Below are positions 34,882-43,443 of a stretch of 64,000 nucleotides of DNA, piece by piece. The stretch's first letter is position 1; every line of letters begins with the position of its first letter. Source of the stretch: HXMU1420-13 sp034669965 (GTDB lineage Bacteria > Bacteroidota > Rhodothermia > Balneolales > Balneolaceae); the NCBI GenBank assembly GCA_034669965.1, contig JAXMOK010000008.1, positions 74,562 to 138,561 on the forward strand, written 5' to 3'. The notes under the pieces were generated by a model that did not search any database, was not told the origin of the DNA, and was given only the letters and a program-made list of their open reading frames with translations. Made by a program: the position numbers and the translations under genes.

Positions 34882-35265
34882 TTAAACAGATTGCCCGAAT
34901 GTCAGGAGATTGTTATCCGGATCAAGCAGCGAAAATTCCTTTTGTCCCCATGGTTTAGTTTCCAGTGCACCGTTTGGATGGATTTCCGTTTTATTAGTTT
35001 TCAAAGAGTGATAAAAAGCTTCGATATCATCGGTTCTGATGTACACCATACCATAATTTTCTTTTGGGTCAAGTTCTATGAATTCGAAGAAATGGAGTTC
35101 TATGTTATCTTTTTTCAACATCAAATAGCCATCATAATCGGTATCCCCAACATTCTGAAAACCCAATTGATCGATATAATATGCCCGAGTAATACTTTTA
35201 TCACGCATCGGCAATTTGGGGTGGATAGCGGAAAGCATCTTAAAATGGTTTAGGTGATTATTCAT
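34882..35265 (-). CDS. VOC (glyoxalase/bleomycin-resistance) family protein
   Basis: 127 residues in one VOC unit pair: HPKLPMRDKSITRAYYIDQLGF, GYLMLKKDNIELHFFEF, MVYIRTDDIEAFYHSL and KEFSLLDPDNNLLTFGQ. This reads like the bleomycin-binding class of small dimeric VOC proteins. ATG at 35265 used; 35286 adds seven residues. No neighbour explains a ligand. Confidence 0.85.
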   Translation of the reverse strand: MNNHLNHFKMLSAIHPKLPMRDKSITRAYYIDQLGFQNVGDTDYDGYLMLKKDNIELHFFEFIELDPKENYGMVYIRTDDIEAFYHSLKTNKTEIHPNGALETKPWGQKEFSLLDPDNNLLTFGQSV

Positions 35266-35323
35266 CTTACATGATCCGAAAATCATTATAGATAAATAAG
35301 GTAGGTATTCTAATCCAACCTTT

Positions 35324-35354
35324 AACCAGTCAAGGGTTTAAACCCGGGTGGGTT
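35324..35354. repeat. AACCC-family palindrome, copy 6 (with single arm at 35377-35392)
   Basis: AACCAGTCAAGGGTTT followed by AAACCCGGGTGGGTT; a decayed arm AAACCCTTGACGTGTT is at 35377-35392. Confidence 0.7.
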
Positions 35355-35542
35355 ATGAAATGGAAGGTCATTTCCCAAACCCTTGACGTGTTACGAGAGG
35401 AAGTCGAGAGTGATGAGATAACGCCGAAACCTTGTAAAAGCCAAATAAGATATGGTGTTGAATTACGGATTCCGTAAAACATTGCCTATTTTTATTGAAG
35501 AAAACAAAGAGTATACAACAAAAAGACTATTTCAAGAATCAC

Positions 35543-36019
35543 ATGAAAGTATTCATCAAGAGTTTAAATCTATTAATTGCATTATTAATCATTGGAAGCG
35601 CTGCGTTAAATGCCCAGCAAATGCAGATGCCTCAACCTGCCCCTGCTAAAAATGTGACCGATGCCGAGCTCGCTCAGTTTGTAGAAGTGGCTAAAGAGTT
35701 TCAGGAAATCAGCGTAGCCACCGATCGTATGTTATTTGCCAAACTCGAAGAAGTTGGTATGAGCGGTCAGCGGTTTCAGGAAATTATGATGGCTCGCTCG
35801 AATCCAAATGCCACAAAGATTGAACTCACTACACTCGAAGAATCTACCATCGAAAATATGCAATCCTTTTTGCAGCAGTTGTCTATGTCGATGCAGCAGC
35901 AACAAATAAAAGCAGTTGAAAAATCTGAGTTAAGTGAGAAACGATTTCAGGGAATTGCCATGGCATTGCAAACGGATCAACAATTAGCCGAACGATTCCA
36001 GGAACTAGTTGATCAGTAA
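35543..36019 (+). CDS. DUF4168 family exported protein
   Basis: 158 residues from the ATG at 35543, which begins a good signal peptide (MKVFIKSLNLLIALLIIGSAALNAQ). The mature part is a Gln-rich helical protein with two related helices (FVEVAKEFQEIS and MALQTDQQLAERFQELV) as in DUF4168. Function unknown; probably periplasmic. A terminator follows at 36042. Confidence 0.85.
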   Translation: MKVFIKSLNLLIALLIIGSAALNAQQMQMPQPAPAKNVTDAELAQFVEVAKEFQEISVATDRMLFAKLEEVGMSGQRFQEIMMARSNPNATKIELTTLEESTIENMQSFLQQLSMSMQQQQIKAVEKSELSEKRFQGIAMALQTDQQLAERFQELVDQ

Positions 36020-36041
36020 CCAACAACGACCTTAACGATTT

Positions 36042-36070
36042 AAAAACCCAACCACTGTGTTGGGTTTTTT
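36042..36070 (+). terminator. Terminator after the DUF4168 gene
   Basis: Stem CCCAAC/GTTGGG with flanking A5/T6 pairs, loop CACTGT, ending in six T residues. Confidence 0.88.
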
Positions 36071-36092
36071 GTTTACGTACTAATTAAGTAGC

Positions 36093-36524
36093 TCAATTCT
36101 TTCCCAGTATATAGGTTTTGAATACATAGTTCCATGGAGTGAAAGCAAAGGGAATAATCATAATCATAAATATGGCTGCCCATTCGGCTGTGTCTGATCC
36201 GGCTAATGTTCCTGCCTTCCACATCGGAAAAGCCACAAATCCCAGCCACAATCCTTTGTACAAAAACATAAACAGCATGATTGGCAACATGCGCAATGTG
36301 TGGATCATGCCTAACCCACTTAAAGCGGTATAAGCGGCCATAGCACACCATGCAATACCAATTTCGTTATCCCAGGGACCCGGGTAGGTGATTAATTCAG
36401 TCCAGGCGTCTTTTCCTGCCAGGAAAAACATCAGCCCAAAAAAGAGTTTGAGAACATACACCTGAATGGGACGAACCCCGTTGTACTTGCTAGAGGGTTT
36501 AAATAGCTGTTTGATAAAGTGCAT
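36093..36524 (-). CDS. Integral membrane protein, unknown function
   Basis: 143 residues with four hydrophobic segments (about 26-42, 54-73, 78-97, 111-132). No known motif. Reads from ATG 36524; no close co-directional partner. Confidence 0.72.
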   Translation of the reverse strand: MHFIKQLFKPSSKYNGVRPIQVYVLKLFFGLMFFLAGKDAWTELITYPGPWDNEIGIAWCAMAAYTALSGLGMIHTLRMLPIMLFMFLYKGLWLGFVAFPMWKAGTLAGSDTAEWAAIFMIMIIPFAFTPWNYVFKTYILGKN

Positions 36525-36599
36525 ATCCGGGGCCTGAAATTATAGAAGATTCTGAGTTTTGCAGGCGACGTGTACTCAGCTTTCCGGTGATAAGTTTCT

Positions 36600-36635
36600 A
36601 AAAAAAATCCCAGACTCAATAAAGCCGGGATTTTT
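36600..36635 (-). terminator. Terminator of the S10 peptidase gene
   Basis: On the minus strand AAATCCC and GGGATTT pair around a 15-base loop, then eight T residues follow (36600-36607). It lies 23 bp past the S10 stop. Confidence 0.8.
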
Positions 36636-36657
36636 GGTTTCATGAAAAGTGAGTTTT

Positions 36658-38166
36658 TTAATCCTCAGTGATAAATCGCTTTACATCCTCATAAAATTGA
36701 ACCAAATCGGGAATTCGAGTATAAAACATATGTCCGGCGTGGTAGTACGTCATTTCAATATTTTCTTTGAGCTCATCCGGCAAATCCATGTGCATAAAGG
36801 TGTACTCGGTACCGAAAAACGGAGTGGCTAAATCGTAATACCCATTTTGCACCTGTACTTTCATTCCCGGATTCTGAATCATCGCTTCCTTTAAATCATC
36901 CACCGTTTGCGGACTCGTTGGGAAATATCCTCCACCTCCCCGACTCCAGTCCCAATTAAAGCCGGGCAAGCTGTAAGCAGAAAAATTGTATTTTTTGTCT
37001 TTCCCGAAGCCAAGTTCGTTGTGGTAATAATCCATAAACGCCATCTGGTATGGCGGACTAATCGCCGAACTTTGGGGATCGTAATAAGCCCCTTCCGACA
37101 TCGGATTCATAGAATATCCTTTGTACCGAGAATCTAATCGACCAACGGTCATCTCGTCATCACTCAGTAGTTCTTTAAAGAAGGAAAATGCAGGTACTCG
37201 TAAATTCGATTTATCAAGATAATCCCGATCTAGTCCGGTGTATTCTACCAGTTTGTTTAGTACCGCATTGCGCTCCGCTTCGGGTAAGTAATCGCCTTTC
37301 ATTAGCGCGAGCGTGTATTCGTTTGTGGCATAAGCCCGCACTTCATCCATAAATGCTTCGAAATCCTCAGCCTTGTTTGCTAGCTGATTGTGATACCATG
37401 CAGTTGCTGCATATGATGGCAAAAACAGGATGTACGAAGTGTCATCATAAGCACCGAAAGTGATAGTTCGCAAATCCAGCACATTCGAAACCAACACGAT
37501 TCCATCCAGGGCAATGCCGTAGGTGTTGTTTAAATAGGGAGCGAGTCCTGCCGCGCGAAAGGTGCCGTAACTTTCGCCAAGTAAATACTTTGGAGATGCC
37601 CAACGGCCATTTTGGGTGATATATTCGTTAATGAAATTACTGATGGATGAGATGTCGCCATCAACGCCCCAGAACTCTTTGTTTTCATGTTCGCCTACTG
37701 CGCGGGAAATACCCGTTCCTACCGGATCAACCATAACCAGATCAGTTACATCCAGAATGGAATACTCGTTATCGGCGAGTGTGTAGCCCGATTCGTTAAA
37801 ATTGGGATCGTCTAGAACTACTCTTTTCGGACCTACTGCGCCCATGTGCAGCCAAATGGATGAAGAGCCGGGTCCACCGTTAAACACAAAGGTAACCGGG
37901 CGTTCACGGTTGTTGTTAACATCGGTTCGAGTATAAGCGATGTACCCAAACTGAGCGATGGGTTCATTTTCTCGATTTTTGATGTTCATTGTAGCCGCTT
38001 TGGCTTCGTATTTCACATCCTTTCCATCAACTTTGATGGTGTGCGATGTTACATTCTGTTGTTCTTCAGGTATTGGTTTTGCTTCTTTTTGTTGATCCTG
38101 TTGGGCAAAAGTAGCCGAATGAATCGCAAACAATAGCAGTACAAGCCATAGAGCAGGTTTTTTCAT
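36658..38166 (-). CDS. S10 family serine carboxypeptidase
   Basis: 502 residues with a signal peptide (cut after ATFAQ, residue 21). Oxyanion motif FNGGPGSSS (95-103), nucleophile Ser199 in LGESYGTFRA, Asp in NGYYDLATPF and His in YYHAGHMFY make a complete triad. Secreted exopeptidase for periplasmic or outside peptides. Monocistronic with its own terminator. Confidence 0.95.
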   Translation of the reverse strand: MKKPALWLVLLLFAIHSATFAQQDQQKEAKPIPEEQQNVTSHTIKVDGKDVKYEAKAATMNIKNRENEPIAQFGYIAYTRTDVNNNRERPVTFVFNGGPGSSSIWLHMGAVGPKRVVLDDPNFNESGYTLADNEYSILDVTDLVMVDPVGTGISRAVGEHENKEFWGVDGDISSISNFINEYITQNGRWASPKYLLGESYGTFRAAGLAPYLNNTYGIALDGIVLVSNVLDLRTITFGAYDDTSYILFLPSYAATAWYHNQLANKAEDFEAFMDEVRAYATNEYTLALMKGDYLPEAERNAVLNKLVEYTGLDRDYLDKSNLRVPAFSFFKELLSDDEMTVGRLDSRYKGYSMNPMSEGAYYDPQSSAISPPYQMAFMDYYHNELGFGKDKKYNFSAYSLPGFNWDWSRGGGGYFPTSPQTVDDLKEAMIQNPGMKVQVQNGYYDLATPFFGTEYTFMHMDLPDELKENIEMTYYHAGHMFYTRIPDLVQFYEDVKRFITED

Positions 38167-38233
38167 GTGTCCCCTTTTTGTGATTAGAATTTTCCGCCGT
38201 TAGAATACTAAAAATATTCTGGAAATGGGATGT

Positions 38234-38782
38234 TTACACCCCGGGATTAGTTTGTGGATGGAGGTCCAATTTCATTATGATATCGTATTGTTCATCGCTG
38301 CCCAAAGTAAATACACATCGGTCATGTTCGGCAAAGCCATAGTTATTATAAAAGGCTAACGCTTTGGTATTGTGCTCCCAAACGGTAAGCCAAATAAATG
38401 AGGCTTGTTTTGCTGTGGCAAGGTCTAGCGCTTTTTGGAAGAGTTTCTTCCCAATCTTTTGTCCTTGAAAATGTTGAAGCACATAGATTCTTTCAATTTG
38501 CAGGGCTGATTCTGTTTTAAAGAACTTTTGGGAGCTACCCACATTGATTTTCAAATAACCCGCAGTTTGATCGCCCAATTCTGCGAAAAAGAATTCCGAG
38601 TTCTCATCCTCTAACTCATCACGCAGTTTCTGTTTAGAAAAAGCCGCACTTAGGTAATCATTCATATCAGAGTCGGTGTTATCAGCGGCAAAAGTATCGA
38701 TAAAGGTTTGCCTGCTGATCGACTGAAGTTCATCGAGATCGAGCAGCGATATTTTTCTGATGGTAATTAGATTTAAATCCAC
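38234..38782 (-). CDS. GNAT family N-acetyltransferase
   Basis: 182 residues. The acetyl-CoA loop reads VLQHFQGQKIGKKLFQKALD, preceded by IERIYV and followed by WLTVWEHNTKALAFYNNYGF, the full GNAT A/B motif set. Begins with GTG. The substrate cannot be told; the FIDTFAADNT start resembles spermidine/diamine-type acetyltransferases. Confidence 0.92.
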   Translation of the reverse strand: MDLNLITIRKISLLDLDELQSISRQTFIDTFAADNTDSDMNDYLSAAFSKQKLRDELEDENSEFFFAELGDQTAGYLKINVGSSQKFFKTESALQIERIYVLQHFQGQKIGKKLFQKALDLATAKQASFIWLTVWEHNTKALAFYNNYGFAEHDRCVFTLGSDEQYDIIMKLDLHPQTNPGV

Positions 38783-38859
38783 TGGAAGTGCTATAATTGT
38801 AGGTGATAGAGAGTTATAAATTTAGAAGTGCATTTTGAATTACTGTGTCCCGCATGGTG

Positions 38860-39606
38860 CTATTGCGTAATAGCTTTGTTTGGAGTAGTGTATTTTATTT
38901 CTTTTAAACTGATCCATTCATGTTCAATATTTTTCATCAAAAGGGCATTGTCAAATTTGACGGTCCCTTTCGGGAAAATGGTCTCGTCTTCAAAGAAACT
39001 CGATTTTACTTCTGAAACTGAAAGCGGCTTAACTTTCCATTCATAGGTTCTCAATTCGAGGCCGTCAAAAGTTTCTCCGATTTTGTTTGGTGAATATCCA
39101 ACGGCACCGTTTTCAAAAAAATCTGAAGCGCATTCCAAACTGTCAAAAACGCTGCCTGTGTTCCACTTGGTAGTTTCTTTGGCTTTTATTGATAAAAAAG
39201 TATCATCATCACTTTTAAACTCTATCGAATAATTTCCCTTCTCTTCACCTACAGAAAAGTTGGCAAGGTGATGAACACCCGGGAAAATTCGTCCGCCTGC
39301 TAAAGAGTTTAATTTTGATGAAGTATCCCGTCTTGGAATGAAAACTCCTTCTTTAATTTCTCCATGTTCTGTCCATTCAACGGCAATTCGATGAGCGCCA
39401 TTCTCAGACGATATACCAAAAGTTTTCGGAAGTCCTTTTGGTCGGATATTTTTCAATCGAATGAGACAAATTCCGACGACTCCTTTATCATTCACAAGTT
39501 TTGGTCGAAATGGAGAAGGTAAATATTTGGTCAATACGTCTCTATCAACTTGATAGTTGATTAAAATACGTCTGTCTATGGTCCCTTTAATTGTCGGAAG
39601 ATTCAT
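38860..39606 (-). CDS. DUF2071 family protein (YqjF-like)
   Basis: 248 residues with the DUF2071 pattern: ILINYQVDRDVLTKYLPSPF at the start and conserved VGICLIRLKNIRPKGLP. Beta-rich acetoacetate-decarboxylase-like fold; role unknown. It is 44 bp downstream of the next minus-strand gene. Confidence 0.88.
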   Translation of the reverse strand: MNLPTIKGTIDRRILINYQVDRDVLTKYLPSPFRPKLVNDKGVVGICLIRLKNIRPKGLPKTFGISSENGAHRIAVEWTEHGEIKEGVFIPRRDTSSKLNSLAGGRIFPGVHHLANFSVGEEKGNYSIEFKSDDDTFLSIKAKETTKWNTGSVFDSLECASDFFENGAVGYSPNKIGETFDGLELRTYEWKVKPLSVSEVKSSFFEDETIFPKGTVKFDNALLMKNIEHEWISLKEIKYTTPNKAITQ

Positions 39607-39649
39607 TTGTTAGATTGATCGCAGTGTTTTGGATAGGCTGAGTAGTGGA

Positions 39650-40135
39650 TTAAGTCCATATGCTTTTAAGACTTGACCAAAAGGTTGATTTATATTCTTT
39701 AGTATAATTCAGTGATTTTTTCACATCATCTATGAGTAGCGAAATATTGAAATCTAAATTATTCCGTGTTACTTGCAACTCAACCATCCCAAGTTTTTCT
39801 AGTATTGTATCCGCAAAGAATTGTTGCCTTTGAGATTCAGATAAATTGAAAAAATTTTCTTTGTCAAGAATTATAGGAATTCCGATTGATTCTTCTTTTG
39901 GTCTATACTTTTCAATTTCTCTTAAATTTTTTCTTTCGAATGGAATTGGTTTGACGTAAATCTGAAATAGAATTTTTTGTAATCCTGTTCCATATTTTTT
40001 CCAATTCAGATGAGCGAGTTTGTATTGGAATCCGTTTTCGCTCCACAAATAAGACTTGACTAAATCTTGATCAGTTTCGCCAGCATTAAAGCTCGCATAA
40101 AACCCGATTAAATTTTCGCCACTCTTTTCACTCAT
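39650..40135 (-). CDS. Hypothetical protein
   Basis: 161-residue cytoplasmic protein, rich in Lys, Phe and Asn, with no recognised domain. It reads MSEKSGENLIGFYASFNAGE at the start and ends with an aromatic helix (STFWSSLKSIWT). Base use is more AT-rich than neighbours, a possible sign of transfer. No operon link is clear. Confidence 0.6.
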   Translation of the reverse strand: MSEKSGENLIGFYASFNAGETDQDLVKSYLWSENGFQYKLAHLNWKKYGTGLQKILFQIYVKPIPFERKNLREIEKYRPKEESIGIPIILDKENFFNLSESQRQQFFADTILEKLGMVELQVTRNNLDFNISLLIDDVKKSLNYTKEYKSTFWSSLKSIWT

Positions 40136-40186
40136 TTTTCAATTACTCTACAACATTGGAATAAGTCACATGAAGCTCATCCTAAT

Positions 40187-41878
40187 TTACCCTTCCACAT
40201 ATTCTTTAATGAAATTCTGTTCTGCCTCAGTTTCTCCGATTAAAATCAGATCGGAGTTTTCAGGGATCACTTCATTTGGTTTTGGGTTAATCACCTGCTT
40301 TCCATCACACGAATAAGCCACCACATTACACCCGGTTTGGTAACGGATGTTGGCTTCAACCAGCGATTTTCCTACCAACTTTTGCGGTGTTTTTAAGCTG
40401 AATACATTCAAGCCCTCAGCAATCATGATAATGTCGTTTTCTTCGTAGATATTGTAAATGGCATTGGCCCCCATTGATGCGTATGACATCACAAAATCGG
40501 CGCCGGCGCGGTGCAACGAGTTTACATTTCGTTCCAGCGTAGAACGGGCTACAATATGAATATCAGGGCGTAAATGCCGACAATAAATGGTGAGATAAAT
40601 ATTGATATCGTCTTGATTGGTGGAAACAATGACGCTGTGCGCAGTATCTATTCCGGCTTTTTTTAAGGTATTCAGATCGTTGGCATCCCCTAAAATAAAG
40701 TTATGCTCGTTTTTGATCCGCTCCGGATTTTTATCAATAATCTTAAACCGAATATTCCGCCGTTTTAGGTGAAATGCCGCAGCTCGACCTACACGTCCGC
40801 CCCCGATTATAATAACCGGCTCATCGCTTACACCATAAATTCCGAATAACTCATCATACATCCGCAACTGCTCGACAGAACCGGCCATCATTAAAACCGA
40901 ATGATCGTGAATCTCAGTATCAGGATGCGAACCTTGAAAACTACCACGTTCCCAAATCCCGACAATATTGATACCTAGCCGCTCGCGTAGTTGTGATTCA
41001 CGCAAGGTTTTACCAACCAGCGGAGTGTCGTGGGCAGTAGCCTCTGCAATAATTATATCACCCAACCGCCCTATGGTATGTACTCTCGCATCTTGACCAA
41101 GCGTTCTGCGGGATAATGCGCGCCCCAATAAATTGCCCATGTGTAACACATGATCAGTACCGGCAAGTTTTAGAATATCAACAGAATCATGCGAGTTTGC
41201 GGTAGCTACAATTTTAACGTCTTTGCTAAATCCGCGAACAGTGTGCGCCACGTTGGTATTAAACATATCCGAGCCATTGGCAACCACCATTGCTGCTTTT
41301 TGAATCTGCATTTTGGTATACGTTTCGGGATCGTCGGCATCGCCTAGCATAACCACATAGCCTTCGTCGTACAAATCCAAAGCACGTTGAAGTTCAGAAA
41401 CCAGCAGCACATATTGTTTTTGATACTGTTTTAACTTTTCGATGAGGGTTTTGGTGATAGGATCGAAAGAGGTAATAATTACGTGATCCTCAAAGGTATC
41501 CGGGAGTTGGCGGGGAGCCCGCGCTCGGGATTGCGCTTCCATCCAGGGGGCGTAGAAAAACTCGATAAAAGTGAATGGGAGCATGATCAACAACACTACA
41601 ATGCCTGAGCCAAGCACAATCATGGAAAAGAAACGTCCGAGATCGGAGGTAAAAGTGATATCCCCAAAACCTAATGTACTCATGGTTACGAGCGTCCAGT
41701 AAAAGCCGGTCATCCAGCTGTGTTTTTGGCCTTCCATTTCCATGATAATGTGAAACAGCACGCCGTAAAGCCCAATCATTACAAAAAGGATTACGAGAAA
41801 CTGAACCAACCGCTGGATGTTGGTTTTCGATTTCTTATTCGAGATAAAATAGGTGATTTGGGAGGTGAAGAACTTCAT
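40187..41878 (-). CDS. Potassium channel with two RCK (TrkA-N/C) domains
   Basis: 563 residues. Two membrane helices (about 24-46 and 83-105) flank the pore with filter STLGFGD (67-73). First RCK unit starts HVIITSFDPITKTLI, without a Gly-rich loop; the second holds IIIGGGRVGRAAAFHL with the GxGxxG-type NAD motif. TrkA-C domains follow each. It gates K+ flow by ligand or NAD binding in the cytoplasm. Unlike many MthK-type channels it carries a tandem RCK in one chain. Confidence 0.93.
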   Translation of the reverse strand: MKFFTSQITYFISNKKSKTNIQRLVQFLVILFVMIGLYGVLFHIIMEMEGQKHSWMTGFYWTLVTMSTLGFGDITFTSDLGRFFSMIVLGSGIVVLLIMLPFTFIEFFYAPWMEAQSRARAPRQLPDTFEDHVIITSFDPITKTLIEKLKQYQKQYVLLVSELQRALDLYDEGYVVMLGDADDPETYTKMQIQKAAMVVANGSDMFNTNVAHTVRGFSKDVKIVATANSHDSVDILKLAGTDHVLHMGNLLGRALSRRTLGQDARVHTIGRLGDIIIAEATAHDTPLVGKTLRESQLRERLGINIVGIWERGSFQGSHPDTEIHDHSVLMMAGSVEQLRMYDELFGIYGVSDEPVIIIGGGRVGRAAAFHLKRRNIRFKIIDKNPERIKNEHNFILGDANDLNTLKKAGIDTAHSVIVSTNQDDINIYLTIYCRHLRPDIHIVARSTLERNVNSLHRAGADFVMSYASMGANAIYNIYEENDIIMIAEGLNVFSLKTPQKLVGKSLVEANIRYQTGCNVVAYSCDGKQVINPKPNEVIPENSDLILIGETEAEQNFIKEYVEG

Positions 41879-42028
41879 AGACCGCCAATATTTAACACAT
41901 TACCGAATAAACAAAATATTGAATTCTGTTTTGGGATGATTCTGAATGTAAATGGTCGTAGAAAAATCGACAGGTAATGAAACGTGATGAGCGAATGGTT
42001 GTCGAGGATCTTTGATTCTCATACAGGG

Positions 42029-42368
42029 TGACCCTATAATAAAGCCATGATGAGGCTACGCCCGAAGCATCAACATGAATACCGAGCCAGCAAGAAATGA
42101 AGTGTTAGTTCAAAGTTCTGCTGATCCTTCGCTTTCGCTCAGGATGACTGTAAAATTTAAGTCATGCTGAGGATACTTCCGAAGCATCATCGGAAAGGCC
42201 GAGACAGCAAGAAATGCTGTGATAGCTCAAAGTACCGTAGATCCTTCGCTTTCGCTCAGGATGACCCTATAATAAAGCCATGATGAGGCTACGCCCGAAG
42301 CATCAACATGAATACCGAGCCAGCAAGAAATGAATGGTTAGTTCAAAGTTCTGCTGATCATTCGCTTC
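42029..42368. repeat. Three tandem copies of a ~117-bp repeat
   Basis: Copy 1 42029-42145, copy 2 42146-42261, copy 3 42262-42368 (3' end decayed). Copies 1 and 3 are almost identical; copy 2 has diverged but keeps GAAGCATCA, CAGCAAGAAATG and CCTTCGCTTTCGCTCAGGATGAC. The 507-bp gap 41879-42385 holds no gene. Confidence 0.92.
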
Positions 42369-42385
42369 ACATATAAAAAACCAAT

Positions 42386-43306
42386 TTACTTCGCAGCAAA
42401 GCAGATATCGGTGATTAAATCCTTTTCTTGTACATCGCCCGGCATGTTATGATACCACTCAAATGGGTCGATTCCCTTTTTAGACGCGAATTCTTTACCC
42501 CGTTGCATGTTCATTTGTGCACTCCAAGCACCGCCAATGTGCGTGTAAGCTCCAACATGGCGAACTACATGGATATTTGTAGCTGGAATGGATCCATTAA
42601 CCATGTTTGCCGGAAGAGTGTCAACGGCGGAATTTACTCCCAAACAGGCAGTATAAGTACATTCCATTTTACGCATATTCCAATCGTGATAAATACCAAA
42701 AGCGCCGGTTACTTCAATACCGGCCGATTCAAAATGCTTAGATAATGCATCAAAGTCGGCAGGCATTGTATTACCAATTTCTGCAATGCTACATGTGTTT
42801 TTTATGCCCACATAAATTGCACCTGGAAAGTTTTCAACTCCTTTAAACTCAAGCCTCGACTCTACTTCTCCCTTTTCAACATAGTCTTTTAGTAGGTTTA
42901 AGCCTCGTTCATAATCCATCCCTACAAATCCTTCCATCATCTTTTTCATCCAGAACATGAAAAATGGTAATGAGCTGTTCATGCTCCAAGTTACATTGGT
43001 ATTTTCACCCATTTCTTCTAAGTGAAACGAAACTTTAGCCGTAGATTTCCATGGTTTCAAAAAGGTGAGATCGTAATCGATTTGCTTATTTTCAATCTCA
43101 CTGGTGATGCTCATATTGCCTTCACCGGTTCGCTTACCATTCCACTCGTAATATTTTGCATCGGTAGCGATATTTACGTTGGCATCAGGTTCCATAATCA
43201 ACCAGGGGGACCATTTTGGCCAGTGGTTAAAGTCGTTCAGTTTGGAGTATACGGTTGCTGCATCGGCATGAATGGTTGCAGTGCGGGAGATATTCATTTT
43301 TGGCAT
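42386..43306 (-). CDS. SRPBCC domain fused to GyrI-like effector-binding domain
   Basis: 306 residues. Residues 1-145 form a polyketide-cyclase/SRPBCC lipid-binding fold (HADAATVYSKLNDFNHWPKWSPW). Residues about 150-306 are a GyrI-like (AraC effector-binding) domain with FPGAIYVGIKNTCSIAEI and HVVRHVGAYTHIG. Such fusions are small-molecule binders without DNA-binding parts. Confidence 0.88.
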   Translation of the reverse strand: MPKMNISRTATIHADAATVYSKLNDFNHWPKWSPWLIMEPDANVNIATDAKYYEWNGKRTGEGNMSITSEIENKQIDYDLTFLKPWKSTAKVSFHLEEMGENTNVTWSMNSSLPFFMFWMKKMMEGFVGMDYERGLNLLKDYVEKGEVESRLEFKGVENFPGAIYVGIKNTCSIAEIGNTMPADFDALSKHFESAGIEVTGAFGIYHDWNMRKMECTYTACLGVNSAVDTLPANMVNGSIPATNIHVVRHVGAYTHIGGAWSAQMNMQRGKEFASKKGIDPFEWYHNMPGDVQEKDLITDICFAAK

Positions 43307-43385
43307 GGCACACAGGGGTTTAGAAGAGATAATGTGTGCAATGTATGTAAACAGGGATATTAGTGCAAAATCATTTTAATTCAAC

Positions 43386-43418
43386 AAAAAAAAGTCCGGC
43401 CAATTAAATGACCGAACT
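43386..43418 (-). terminator. Terminator of the chemoreceptor gene
   Basis: Minus-strand RNA forms a nine-pair stem (43393-43401 with 43410-43418) that needs two G-U pairs, so it works only on this strand, then runs into eight T residues (43386-43393). Confidence 0.82.
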
Positions 43419-43443
43419 CTCTACTACAAGACTTGAATACTAT

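Noticed and set aside
42428..42745. Plus-strand ORF within the GyrI-like gene
   Set aside because: Antisense shadow of a well-supported minus-strand gene, without a ribosome site.
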